From Hydrangea macrophylla (Eukaryota; Streptophyta; Magnoliopsida; Cornales; Hydrangeaceae), in the NCBI GenBank assembly GCA_033977485.1, contig CM066989.1:32031095-32095094 (forward strand): a stretch of DNA of 64,000 nucleotides, written 5' to 3'. Positions 10,822-21,659 of the stretch are shown here, one piece after another (position 1 is the stretch's first letter; each line of letters starts with the position of its first letter). The notes under the pieces are model-generated. The model worked only from the letters and a program-made list of their open reading frames with translations, did no database searches and was not told where the DNA came from. The position numbers and the translations under genes are program-made.

Positions 10822-12306
10822 TTGGATGTAATTCCAGAGACTAGTGGTGGTTTAATGATGGCGATGATAGCACACCCAGATATTATTGATGAGATCAAGA
10901 AAGAACAATTTAACGATGTCTATTTGTGTAAAATGAGGGACGAGATACCTTTAGGGAAACGACCTGATTTTGTATTGGAACGAGAAACGTTGAAACTGGA
11001 AAATCGATTATGTGTACCGAATGTGAAAGACTTGAAAGAGAGGATTCTAGAAGAAGCTCATAGTACGAAATTTTCAGTGCACCCGGGAAGTAATAAGATG
11101 TACAGAAGCCTGAGGGAAAACTTTTGGTGGAAGGGTATGAAGCGTGAAGTCGCTAAGTTTGTATCTGTATGTTCGGCATTTCAATAAGTCAAAGTAGAAA
11201 GACAAGTACCCGCGGGGTTACTACAACCATTGCCAGTGTCGGAATGGAAGTGGGACGAGATCACGATGGACTTTATTTCTGGATTTCCGCGATCGCGTAG
11301 CAAGAATGACAAGATTTGGGTTATAGTCGACCAATTAACCAAGTCAGCTCATTTTCTACCAATTAAGACTACTAAGCCGTCCAAATTAGCAGAATTGTAT
11401 GTGAAAGAGATTGTAAGACTACATGGGGTACCAGCGGTGATTATATCCGATCGTGATAGTAGTTTTACGTCAAGGTTTTGGGGAAGTTTGCAAAAAGCTA
11501 TGGGTACGAAATTAAGTTTCAGTACCGCATTTCATCCTCAGACCAACGGACAGTCAGAGCGTATGATTCAGACCTTGGAAGATATGTTGAGATTGTGTGT
11601 ATTAGACTTTGGGAATGATTGGGAGCACCACTTGCCGTTAATTGAATTTGCTTATAACAACGGATTTCAGTCAAGTATTGGTATGGCGCCATATGAAGCT
11701 CTGTATGGCCGTAAGTGTCGATCACCGGTTTGTTGGACCGAGGTTGGAGAAAGGAAGTTGTTAGGACCTGAGTTAATACAGGTGACTACTGAGAAGGTGA
11801 AGTTGATTCAAGAGCGACTCAAGGTAGCTCAGAGCCGATATAAGAGTTATGCGGACTCTAAACGACGATCGATGAATTTTGAAGTTGGAGATTTTGTATA
11901 CTTGCGAGCATCGCCTTCGAAAGGCATTGTTCGATTTGGGAAGAGGGGAAAGCTTAATCCAAGATTCATAGGACCTTTTGAGATCCTAGAGAGAGTAGGG
12001 CCAGTAGCTTACCGATTGGCTTTATCATCAGAAATGGAACATGTGCACAGTGTGTTTCACGTGTCTATGTTGAGATGTTGTATGACTAATACGAGTAAGA
12101 TCATTGTACCTAAAGCGTTGCAGATTCAGGGAGACTTGACTTATGTGGAACAACCGGTCAAGATTCTAGATCGAAAAGAACAAGTCTTAAGAACTAAGAC
12201 GATTCTGATGGTAAAAGTATTGTGGCGTAGTCACACGGTGGAAGAGGCTATATGGGAAAGTGAGGAAGACGTGAAGAATGAGTATCCGTACTTATTCGAC
12301 GCATGA
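10822..12306 (+). pseudogene. Nested element integrase with GPY/F and chromodomain-like tail
   Basis: The N-terminal HHCC zinc-binding region (EEAHSTKFSVHPG to CSAFQ) is followed by TAA at 11185, where a Gln codon is expected. The DDE core is intact: [21 protein letters not shown] and [12 protein letters not shown] supply Asp, Asp and Glu. [20 protein letters not shown] is a GPY/F module. The C-terminus ([16 protein letters not shown]) resembles the type II chromodomain of Tekay/Del chromoviruses, thought to guide insertion into heterochromatin. The ORF ends 41 bp before the 3' LTR. Apart from the single stop the 1.5-kb frame is well preserved. Confidence 0.92.
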
Positions 12307-12331
12307 GGTAAAGTTTGGGGACAAACTTCCT

Positions 12332-12347
12332 TTTTGGAAGGGAGAGT
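12332..12347 (+). promoter_or_regulatory. Polypurine tract, nested element
   Basis: TTTTGGAAGGGAGAGT lies directly before the 3' LTR and would prime plus-strand DNA synthesis. Confidence 0.75.
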
Positions 12348-14537
12348 TATCACACCCGTTCCAAAATTTCATAGTTTTATCGTACATAATTGGAAAGGTG
12401 TGAGTATATCAATGTTATTTGATAATTGGATTGAGATGAGGTTGGCTGTGGGTCAACGGTAAGGTGTCAGTGAGGACACGGGAACATGGCAGTTCATATT
12501 GCATGAACATGAGTAAATGGCATTTATATGATTTAAATGTTATTTGATATATCTGGTATTCCGTGAATAGTGAATTTACCTGAGTAGAGTAAATTGTGGT
12601 AATTTTGATATTGTTATATATTGTTTTGAGAACTGTGGTGAGAACATGGGTGACACATTAAATAAAAAGGTAGGTTGTGTAGAGATTTCACATAACTTAG
12701 TTTTCGGACGTTATTTTGGACCCAAACGAAACCTAGTCGAAAACTTTTGAAATTTATAGTTTTCACTCGTAAAGTTATAAAATGGACGTGTGCGAAGTTT
12801 CATGGGTTAATTAGAAGTTTGAGAAACTTGCGGGGAGGTAAACGTAACTTCCAGAACGTTTGCCTATATATAGATGAGGATGAGATTTCATTCTCATCCA
12901 AACTCACAAATATCTAGAGAGAGGAGAGAGAAAGGAGATTGATGGCCACGGGCTTTGCGACGCCGATCGACGACCGTTCGTTCGTCAGATTTTTTCCATA
13001 TTTTAGATTTGAACTCGTGGAGGTAAGATCTACGTTTTGATACTACTTAGGCCATGTTTGGCAAATTTTTGTACAAATCTTAATCCTAGACTTTTGGGGA
13101 AAACCCAATAAAACTTGTAGGAATCGTCCCAAATTTGAAATTCGACGATTAATTAGCCCCCTAGACGATCCTTCAAAGTTTGAAGAGAATCGCACGAGGT
13201 ATGAATTCTAGATCTATGAAATATATGGATTTTCATGTTTTGAACATCAACTTTGATATCCTTGGATCCGGGCAAAATTCATGTATTAGTTAGGCCCGTT
13301 AATTATGCACGCGAAATTATATGAAAGGCACGTATAACTGTTTATGTGAGCATGCTATGTGTCTACTTGGGTCAAAGGGGAGTTTGGTGCAAATTCATGC
13401 CGGAGTAAGCTTCTCGTTGTTTGAGAATTTAGTAGCGACGGCTACTGTGCATGGTTGTAGGCTTGGACTTGCCATGGCACTTGTGGGGATGTAATGGTTG
13501 TAGGCTTGGACTTGCCATTGACATCGCGGTTTAAGGCTTGGACTTGCCGCTACCGGATGAATGCGTACCACTCACCCTAGCGACTATTTCCTATGTGTTT
13601 TAGATGCTTAAACCATGAATTGTCATATAAGCATACATTTAGAATTGTACGCTCAGCATATAGCTTAGCAGTGGAGATGTACTCCATTGCAGGTAAGAAG
13701 AAAGACAAGAAGAAGCGTGAGGAGTGAGGCCGTTGAGGAACGCCGGGGGACCACATTTGTATATGCTTTTGTTTTAAATCCTATAACTTGTGTAAGGATT
13801 TGAACATTGTAATACGTTATAATAGATCCTTGGATTAGTTCTATAGTATGGAAATCTTGTAATTGAACGTCTGCAGTTATGTTTTAAATGTTGAAATTGG
13901 TGTTGGTTGTGATTGTTGTTGGTATTGAGAAGCATGAGTTGTTAATTTTCAACACAGGGCTGCCCAGCAGGGGAGCAGTCGACTGAACTCAGGATCAGTC
14001 GACTGGATCCCGTGTGTTTGAGACACTGAAAGTGAATAGTAAGAGAGGCAGTCGACTGGACCCTTTATCAGTCGACTAACACTGTAGATTTTTGGCTACT
14101 GCTTCTAGTAATTACAAAGCCAGTCGACTGGACCCCCTGATCAGTCGACTGGACCCCTTTTTAAAAGTGTTGCATTTTGGTTCTGCATAACACAGTCGAC
14201 TGGGTCCCCTGATCAGTCGACTTGACCTCTATTGAGGATTTAGGGTTTTAGTTTCTGCCAGGCACAGTCGACTGGACCCTATTACAGTCGACTGGGCAGT
14301 CGACTGAACCTCTGTTATCTGAATTGATTCTTTTGAATGTGTTTTCACTTGGCCAAAACTTTTTATAACTCTGATTTTAATGGATATTTCAACTCAAAGG
14401 GTAATGTTTCCTAAAGTTGTAAATACCCAGGGTTGTTTTAAAGTTCTTTCCGCTGCGTATAGTTATATGATGTTTGGATGAGCCTTGGTGGCGTGCCATG
14501 TGTTCTATTTCCACGCGTAGTGGGATGGGTCGTGACA
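12348..14537 (+). repeat. 3' LTR of nested element
   Basis: Colinear with 5408-7597 and the same length. Its first dinucleotide is TA instead of TG, a G-to-A change that would weaken integrase recognition. It ends CGTGACA. Confidence 0.95.
13976..14308 (+). repeat. Phased CAGTCGACTG palindrome pairs (3' LTR copy)
   Basis: Same arrangement as in the 5' LTR, about 6940 bp downstream. The CG centre is intact at two sites that have become TTGA or TCAA in the 5' copy. One site here is damaged outside the core (CAGTCGACTT). Confidence 0.9.
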
Positions 14538-15253
14538 AATGCTGTATCAAACTGGGTTAGACCAACCAACCCTACGAAGGTTAGGAGTTTCCTTGGACTC
14601 GCAGGTTATTACCGGAGATTTGTTGAGGGATTCTCCAAGATAGCAGCACCGTTGACCAGACTGACTAAGAAAGATAAAAAATTTGAGTGGATCGAGAAGC
14701 ATGAGCACACCTTTTTAGAGTTGAAAGAGAGACTCCCCACAGCCCAGTACTAGCTATACCCAAGCCTGATGAGAAGTTCACTGTCTTCAGTGATGCGTCA
14801 TATCAAGGATTAGGGTGTGTACTTATGCAAGATGGTAAAGTTATCGCCTATGGATCTAGACAACTGAAATCGAATGAGTTGAATTACCCTATCCATGATA
14901 TGGAATTGGCTATAGTAGTATTTGCACTCAAGATTTGGAGACATTATCTCTACGGTGAGAAGTTTGATTTATTCTCCAACCACAAGAGTTTAAAATACTT
15001 GTTTACGCAGAAAGAGTTAAACATGAGGCAACGCAGATGGATGGAACTGATTAAAGATTACGACTTCACTTTAGAATACCACCCTGGTAAAACTAATGTG
15101 GTCGCTGATGCTTTAAGCCGGCAAACTCATGGAACAATTGCCTCTTTGATTGTTAAAGAATGGCAGGCATTGGAGACATTGGCTGAGTTCAATGTGTAGA
15201 GTACTGAGGAAGGAAAATGGCAACTTTTTGGATGTCTTATCCTACAGCCTACT
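14538..15253 (+). pseudogene. Outer element RT end and RNase H (second half)
   Basis: This continues the outer RT where the nested element cut it: [20 protein letters not shown] and the connection domain. A one-base deletion near 14745 then shifts the frame. RNase H follows with [32 protein letters not shown] and [16 protein letters not shown] at 15197 replaces an expected Gln codon. The reading runs to 15253, where the TRIM insertion begins. Confidence 0.88.
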
Positions 15254-15500
15254 TGTAACGACCCTGGTGTTGTGGGTGGGCTGCTGTAGGTGCCTTTGTG
15301 GCTGCAGTAAGTGCTGGCAAGCTACACACTATGGGAAGTTTGTCCCACATCGCCTGGGTGTGGAAAAGTAATGTGTTATATATGTGTGGTTCTAAGTCTC
15401 TCTAGTAAGAGGCCTTTTGAGCAGTGGCCCAAGAACAAAACTGTGAGGGCTTGGATCCAAAGCGGACAATATCTTACTGAGCGAGACTTGGGTCGTGACA
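15254..15500 (+). repeat. TRIM LTR, left direct copy
   Basis: 247 bp, TGTAACGACCC to GGGTCGTGACA. The two ends are near-perfect inverted repeats of each other. Confidence 0.88.
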
Positions 15501-15677
15501 GAATCACTACCCAAAAGGCCTCTAACTAGGGAGACTTGGAACCACACATATATAGCACATTACTTTTCCACACCCAGGCGATGTGGGACGAACTTCCCAT
15601 AGTGTGTAGCCTGCCAACACTTACTGCAGCCACAAAGGCACCTACAGCAGTCCGCCCACAACACCAGGGTCGTTACA
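15501..15677 (-). repeat. TRIM LTR, truncated inverted copy A
   Basis: Reverse complement of roughly the first 175 bp of the LTR. It directly abuts the plus-oriented copy, so the two can fold into a long hairpin with almost no loop. Confidence 0.85.
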
Positions 15678-15680
15678 TTT

Positions 15681-15915
15681 AAGTCTCGCTCAGTAAGATA
15701 TTGTCCTCTTTGGGCCCAAGCCCGCACGGATTTGTTCTTGGGTCACTACCCAAAAGGCCTCTAACTAGGGAGACTTGGAACCACACATATATAGCACATT
15801 ACTTTTCCACACCCAGGCGATGTGGGACGAACTTCCCATAGTGTGTAGCCTTCCAACACTTACTACAGCCACAAAGGCACTACAGTAGTCCGCCCACAAC
15901 ACCAGGGTCATTACA
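15681..15915 (-). repeat. TRIM LTR, inverted copy B
   Basis: Nearly full-length reverse complement, lacking only about 11 terminal bases at 15678-15681. Confidence 0.85.
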
Positions 15916-15983
15916 TTCCACCCCCCTTAGGGCCCAACGTCCACGTTGGCACACTTACGGCTGAATCTGGCTCTGATACCAAA
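15916..15983 (-). promoter_or_regulatory. TRIM internal domain with PBS and PPT (minus strand)
   Basis: On the minus strand this reads TTTGGTATCAGAGCCAGA (tRNA-iMet PBS), then about 35 bp, then AAGGGGGGTGGAA (polypurine tract) before inverted LTR copy B. The whole internal domain is 68 bp, typical of a TRIM that moves with enzymes supplied in trans. Confidence 0.85.
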
Positions 15984-16256
15984 TGTAACGACCCTGGTGT
16001 TGTGGGCGGACTGCTGTAGGTGCCTTTGTGGCATCAGTAAGTGTTGGCAGGCTACACACTATGGGAAGTTTGTCCCACATCGCCTGGGTGTGGAAAAGTA
16101 ATGTGCTATATATGTGTGGAAAAGTAATGTGCTATATATGTGTGGTTCCAAGTCTCCCTAGTTAGAGGCCTTTTGGGTAGTGACCCAAGAACAAATCCGT
16201 GCGGGCTTGGGCCCAAAGCGGACAATATCTTACTAAGCGAAACTTGGGTCGTGACA
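15984..16256 (+). repeat. TRIM LTR, right direct copy
   Basis: 273 bp. Same ends as the left copy plus a 26-bp tandem duplication (TGTGGAAAAGTAATGTG...). Confidence 0.88.
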
Positions 16257-16261
16257 CTACT

Positions 16262-17693
16262 CTTATTGATCACATTATAATAGCACAGGGAAGAGACGAG
16301 AAGTTCGTGGTTTGTTAAGATGTCAGAGAAAGATCTGACAGAATGGAAAGTGGGAAGCGATGGAGAATACAGATGCAGAAACATATTATGTGTACCAGAT
16401 TATGGAGATCTAAGGAAGGATATTCTGGAAGAAGCACATAAGTTAAGATTTACAGTTCACCCGGGAGGGACAAAAATGTATAAGGACTTGAAGAGAAATT
16501 TCTGGTGGGAGGTATGAAGAAAGATATAGCCGAATTCGTATCTAAGTGTTTGACGTGTCAACAAGTCAAAGCCAAACATTAGAGACCCTTGGGATTATTA
16601 CAAGCATTACCTATTCCAGGTTGGAAATGGGAACACGTAACTATGGAATTCGTAGTTGGACTACCCAGGTCACAGCAGAATCATGACGTCATTTGGATAA
16701 TTAGGGATTGATTAACTAAGTCGGCTTACTTCATTGCCTATAGTATGACATACCCGATAGAAAGGATGAGCCAGATGTACATACAACAAGTTGTGCGACT
16801 TCACAGTGCACCGGTATCTATTGTATCAGACCGCGGTACACATTTCACTTCTGGATTTTGGGAAAGTCTGCAAGAAGCTATGTGAACCTCATTAAAGATG
16901 AGTATTGCTTTTCACCCTCAAACAGATGGGCAAATGGAGCATGTTAATCAGATCATGGAGGATATGCTTAGGACTTGTGTTATCGATTTTGAGGAATCTT
17001 GGGAGACACACTTGTCTTTGGTTGAATTCGCTTATAACAATAGCTACCACATGAGTATTGGGATGGCTCCGTTCGAAGTATTGTATGGACGACCATGTCG
17101 TACCCCGTTGTGTTGGGCAGAGGTCGAAGACACAGAGTTGTTGGGACCAGATTTGGTTAGAGAAACCAACGAGAAGATTTATTTGGTCAAGGAAAGGATG
17201 AGATCCGCACAGAGCAGGTACAAAAGTTATGCCGATCGACGCCGAAATGATTTGGAATTCAGTGTCGGAGATCACGTACTTCTTAAGGTTTCACCGACCC
17301 GAGGAGTAGTGCGCTTTGGTTTCAAGAGAGGAAAGTTAGCCCCGCGTTTCATCGGACAATTCGAGATTTTAGATCGTGTCGGGAAAGTGGCTTATCGACT
17401 CGCACCGCCACCAAAGATGTCTGGGGTTCACAATGTATTTCACGTTAGTATGCTGAGAAAATGCATACGAGATCCCTCCCATGTGGTTAGTTTTGATATA
17501 TGACATCGAGACACGTCATAACATTTCCTATAAGGAGAGGCCCGTGAAAATTCTGGATCAGAGTATCAAGAAGTTGAGGAATAAAGGCATTCCGTTGGTG
17601 AAGGTTCAGTGGAATTACCATGATGAGAATGAAGCCTCGTGGGAAGTCGAAGCTGATATGAGGAAGAAATACCCAGAGTTGTTTCATGACTAG
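16262..17693 (+). pseudogene. Outer element integrase with type II chromodomain
   Basis: The HHCC region (EEAHKLRFTVHPGG...CLTCQQVK) is followed by the DDE core. The first catalytic Asp appears as Glu (VTMEFVVGL). The second Asp (VSDRGTHFTS) and the Glu (QMEHVNQIMED) remain. FIGQFEILDRVGKVAYRLAP is the GPY/F module and VKVQWNYHDENEASWEVEAD the chromodomain-like tail. Frameshifts lie near 16315, 16508 and 17490. Stops are at 16580, 16709 and 16883. The final frame ends at 17693, shortly before the polypurine tract. Confidence 0.88.
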
Positions 17694-17724
17694 ATAGTAT
17701 AGATTTCGGGTGCGAAATCCTGTT

Positions 17725-17738
17725 TAAGGGGGGAAGGA
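17725..17738 (+). promoter_or_regulatory. Polypurine tract, outer element
   Basis: AAGGGGGGAAGGA sits directly before the LTR start TGTAACAACCCG. Confidence 0.82.
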
Positions 17739-18895
17739 TGTAACAACCCGTATTTTCATGATTACAAAAATGTAATTTTAAAATAAATAAAATCGCTGGG
17801 GGTAATTTCAAAACAATATTTCCATTGCTTGTTTTATTTTGAATTAGTAAGGAAAACTTAGTTGTGGTGCAAATATATTTTTGAGAGGTAAAAATATTTT
17901 GTTTTGGGTCAAAACATAAATTTTTTTTTTTTATAAATAGAGAAATGCATGTCATAAGTATTTAAACTGTATTTTCAATTGCGAGAAAATATTTTTCCTT
18001 AAGTAAAAACTATATTTTTATACAACCGGAAAATTAATTTCTATGCAAAAGTAATTTTCTGTATTTTTATTACGAACGAAAACATCGCGAAAATACCAAT
18101 TAACAAACGAAAATTGACCGCGCCGTGACAGACTTCCACGAATCAGGGAATTTGCCAATCAGATTACTATTTGTACTTGCAATCTCATAAATGAATCTAA
18201 TCATCACCTTAGGCCCTGTTGGGAATGTAAAATGTATGTGTATTAATTTTAGCCCAAAAGCTAGTTTCCCAAACACTAAATTGGCCCCTAACAACTCTAG
18301 CAACTCCTACAAACTAAAATTCCAGCTTATTATGTAATGTATATATATACAATCTGAATGTGTGAGCTGTGACTTTATGTATAATTGTATGTATATATAT
18401 AGTTTTTATTTTATTTCATTATTATTATTGTATTGTGAGGGAGAAGGCTCTTGCAGCCCAAGCAAGAGAATTGAGTTTATATAAACTCTCACACAACTCA
18501 CAATTCGGGGCACTACACACAATTTGAGAGAAAAGGAGAAAACACAGAGAGTTATACACAGTGAGAGAAAAGCTTGAAACCCCATAGCCCAGCTTACTTG
18601 GATTCTTAATATTTGAATTTTCTGCTCAACACATACAACTACGAATTAAGAGAGTATTCTTAACTCACTTATAATGTATTTCATGTGTCAATTTTTGCTT
18701 ATATCACTTGAACTGAGAATCACCATTGATGAACTTGTTTTTGAAAATTCAAGCTTGAAAAAAATTATGATTTTTCAAACTTTAACCAAAATCTGTTTTG
18801 TATGAAAATTATGAAAGGTTTTAGTTTCTAAAATAAATTACAGTGAGTATTACTAATTCACTTTTGATGTAATCCATTCCTAATTCCTGTTTTAA
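17739..18895 (+). repeat. 3' LTR of outer element, truncated
   Basis: Starts TGTAACAACCCG. It contains a TATA-like TTTATATAAACTC (about 18476). From 18822 it matches window positions 1-75, then diverges abruptly near 18888-18895. The 5' copy continues for another 1.88 kb, so the end of this LTR has been deleted or replaced. Confidence 0.75.
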
Positions 18896-20780
18896 ATCAT
18901 TAGGACTTTGACTGGTAGATTAGAAATTAAGATGATTAGGAGATTTGGGGTGTATTTGTTCTAAACATGTGATTGAAGTGTTTGCGCAATTCGTTCCAAC
19001 CTCTTCTTTTTCTTCTCATTTTTATCATTTGTATAGTTTTTTTTTCTTTTTTTTTTTTGTTAGTTTCTCATTTTTTTTTTCGTTTTTTTTTTTGTTGAAA
19101 TCAACTCCTTTCTTTCGTTACCACTTCTTGCAATATCATTACAGTTCAATCACATACCTGAATATAGAAGTGAGGTTTGTACTCCCAAGTGGAGCAAGGC
19201 ATGATTTGGAGAGAACTAAGAATAAGGCAATATTAGGTGAAGGGGCCGTGGTGCATTTGAAAGAAAAGATGGCCTAAATCATTTTCAAAATAGATTGACT
19301 TTGTTCATTTAAGCAATTTAGAAGTTCTAATGGTAAATTCTGAACGTTCTCTTCTAATGATCAATCAAAGAAAATGAAAAAGAATGAGACTTTCAACGAG
19401 TGATACGACAAAAAAGAATGAGACTGAAAGAACAGTAACCCTCATAAAGGAAGATTGGCACAAAAGCTCATATGGGTTAATTAGTTTCCACTACATAGTT
19501 TATGTTTACTCATCCATTTAGATTTAGTAAATATTTTCACATAGTTTCAAAATATTTAAAGTTTGAAAGAGTTTCTAGCATTTGAAAGTAGTTAAACATG
19601 TGACAATGTGTTGTACGCTATTAACATACCCAAAATAACATTAACGTGTCAAATTTTTTTCTATATAGAAGTAAAAGAAAAACTTCTGGAAAAAAAATAT
19701 TCTAAGCGCATCCACTAGGTTGGATACATATATGGTGCGACTAGTATCCTCTGCACCTATACAAAAGAGGCTACGCATTCCTGAGCGTCCAAGTTGTCAC
19801 GATTGCCATCCACCTCTACTAAAAGAGATGGGTCTAGAACCACTAGTAGGCTAAAATATTAGTAAGAGGCTAGGAGATAACTCTGGCTTTACCTAGTTTT
19901 TCACTACCTCTAGGGTCAATCACCGCACTAGACATATCTGGTAACATTGGGTTCATGCAAATTACTCCTATCGAACCAGCTAATGAAAGCCAGATGTACA
20001 CGTAGGATCATTTTAAAGTCTGACCTGACTAAAAATTCTTGCATGTACTGACAATATTTTTTTTTTAAATTATAAAAAATAAAATGAGGGATGGGAAACC
20101 AAAGTTTATTTTGGTTCAAAGGATCCAGTCCTCTTTCTCAACCAAATTCTTTTTGTTTCGATTTGAATTGTCTTTTGTAACAGTAGTAAACGTTAGAAGA
20201 AGTGTCATTATGAGCATTTAAAATAGGATATTTTTCTCTATAACAATTCAAACACCATCCTAGCCTTTTAGCTTTCCTTTTGATGGCATAAAGGCTAGTG
20301 CCAGCAAAGGGTTTCCCTGCTCAGAAACAAGTGAGCGACCCATTAACGTCTGGTCATCGACTATTGGATCCATTTTTTATACTCTCAGCCGACAAGAGGC
20401 TAGACTCTACCCTCCACTCCTTCCAACTATCAACTAAGATATAATTAAAGAGAGCTTAGAGGGGGTGAGTGGGAATTTATAACGTATCATTACAATAATA
20501 ATAATAAGGAAAATTATGGTATATACTTCCAAAAATCATAACACCACTAGATTGTTCGTCGTTCATTTTTTTTTTTTTTTAAAGAAATGGAAAAATATCA
20601 CATGTCTCACAGAGATCTGAGAACCTGGTAGGGCCGTGGATCGAATGATATTTTCAAGCTTCTTTGGCGAGTACCTACAACTTATGGATTTCATTTTTTT
20701 GTTAAATAATAGAAAAGAGAGAAAAGAAAATCTAAAAATAAAAACTAAGCAAGATCGGAATTATTAAAATAAAATCAAAA
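18896..20780. other. AT-rich intergenic DNA, no gene recognised
   Basis: T-rich runs (19021-19100) and scattered poly-A/T tracts. The short ORFs here are low-complexity shadows. Confidence 0.6.
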
Positions 20781-20919
20781 TCAAGTTTTTCTCTAGATTA
20801 TAGATCTTACCCTTAGTGATTGATAGAGTGGATCTTGATTTTGGATCGAGGGAAATAAAAAAAAAAATTGGGAGAAATTCGAGAGATTGGGACCGAGAGA
20901 TGCAGAGAGTTGGAACGGC

Positions 20920-20953
20920 GAGAGAGAGAGAGAGAGAGAGGAGAGAGAAAAGA
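20920..20953. repeat. (GA)n microsatellite
   Basis: A GAGAGA run inside a 100-bp purine-rich block. The ORFs read from it are repeat artefacts. Confidence 0.9.
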
Positions 20954-21659
20954 GAGGAAGAAGAAAAAGAAAGGAAAAAGAGAGATGGGAAAAGTTTTTA
21001 GGGTTTAATGCCCTATATATAGTCATTTTCTCTTTTTCAGTGTAGCTCTCCCTAAAAAGAAACTTACCATATTTAAAAAAAAAAAATTAAAGAAATAAAG
21101 ATAAAACAAACAAACAAGTGTTAAACATGTGTTAATCGTGAAACCGTCCTCCCCAACTGAGTCTGACATTATCCTCAATCAGTGAGATGAGAAAAAGAAG
21201 CCAAGGATAACACCTATAATAAAAAGAAATAAACAAAGAAAAAATAGAATAATAATGACAAAATTAACTAATATATATAATATAAAATAAAAGTACAATC
21301 ACTGTGCTGAGTTACAGTTACCAAGAATTATTGTACAGTCGATTTTTTGAAGTGCAGTTTAAAGGATCGATCTTTTGTTCAAATTTTGCTATCTGGCAGT
21401 TTTATCAGCATAATTTTTTAAACCATCAGTACTTCTGCGTGCCTTTTTATTTTGGACTATAATGGGATAGTTTAAACATACAATTTAGTACATTTATTAG
21501 ATAGCATTATTGAGATTTGTAAGACTTGAAAAAAATCAAAACTCATAAAATAATAAGTGCAAGTGGTTCTGAAATTTAAACACAGTGATAATTTTTTTTA
21601 TATATGTATAACAAAAAGAAAAGTGCAATTACAATAATAATAAAGACAGGAATTTCTTA
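20954..21659. other. AT-rich DNA, nothing recognised
   Basis: Poly-A rich. No frame, repeat or motif that I can support. Confidence 0.5.

Larger units (their letters stand above)
5408..14537 (+). mobile_element. Nested Ty3/gypsy Tekay-like LTR retrotransposon
   Basis: A complete element of 9130 bp inserted into the outer RT gene. Both LTRs are exactly 2190 bp. The 5-bp target duplication is GATGC (5403-5407) and AATGC (14538-14542), with one mismatch. Internal order is PBS, gag, protease, RT, RNase H, integrase, chromodomain-like tail and polypurine tract. My hand alignment of the LTRs finds about 55 substitutions and two one-base indels, near 2.5 percent. Removing it restores the outer pol frame through the [10 protein letters not shown] motif. 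Confidence 0.95.
15254..16256. mobile_element. TRIM-type mini-retroelement with inverted core
   Basis: The 1003-bp insertion is flanked by the 5-bp duplication CTACT (15249-15253 and 16257-16261). Its outer ends are direct LTR-like repeats, TGTAACGACCC...GGGTCGTGACA: 247 bp (15254-15500) and 273 bp (15984-16256). The second is longer by a 26-bp internal tandem duplication around 16091-16142. Between them are two inverted LTR copies (about 15501-15677, which lacks one end, and 15681-15915) and an inverted 68-bp internal domain (15916-15983) holding a minus-strand PPT and PBS. There is no coding capacity. It looks like two TRIM copies in opposite orientation fused or partly inverted. Confidence 0.85.
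1..18895 (+). mobile_element. Outer Ty3/gypsy chromovirus (Tekay/Del-like), decayed and twice interrupted
   Basis: A single plus-strand LTR retrotransposon can be followed through two younger insertions. Its order is LTR end, PBS, leader, gag, protease, reverse transcriptase, RNase H, integrase, type II chromodomain, polypurine tract and LTR. The coding frame stops at 5407 and resumes at 14538 when the nested element is removed. It breaks again at 15253 and resumes at 16262 when the TRIM is removed. The order RT-RNaseH-IN and the C-terminal chromodomain identify a chromovirus. The left part of the 5' LTR lies outside the window and the 3' LTR is truncated. At least ten nonsense codons and about five frameshifts make it non-autonomous. 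Confidence 0.9.

Noticed and set aside
18212..18288. Possible tiny Tourist-like MITE (GGCCCTGTTGGGAA...GGCCCC) in the outer 3' LTR
   Set aside because: Flanks are TTA on one side and TAA on the other, and the inverted ends are short. The matching part of the 5' LTR is outside the window, so insertion cannot be tested.
20816..21026. ORFs on both strands around the GA run
   Set aside because: Arg/Glu and Ser/Leu repeats are direct translations of the microsatellite.
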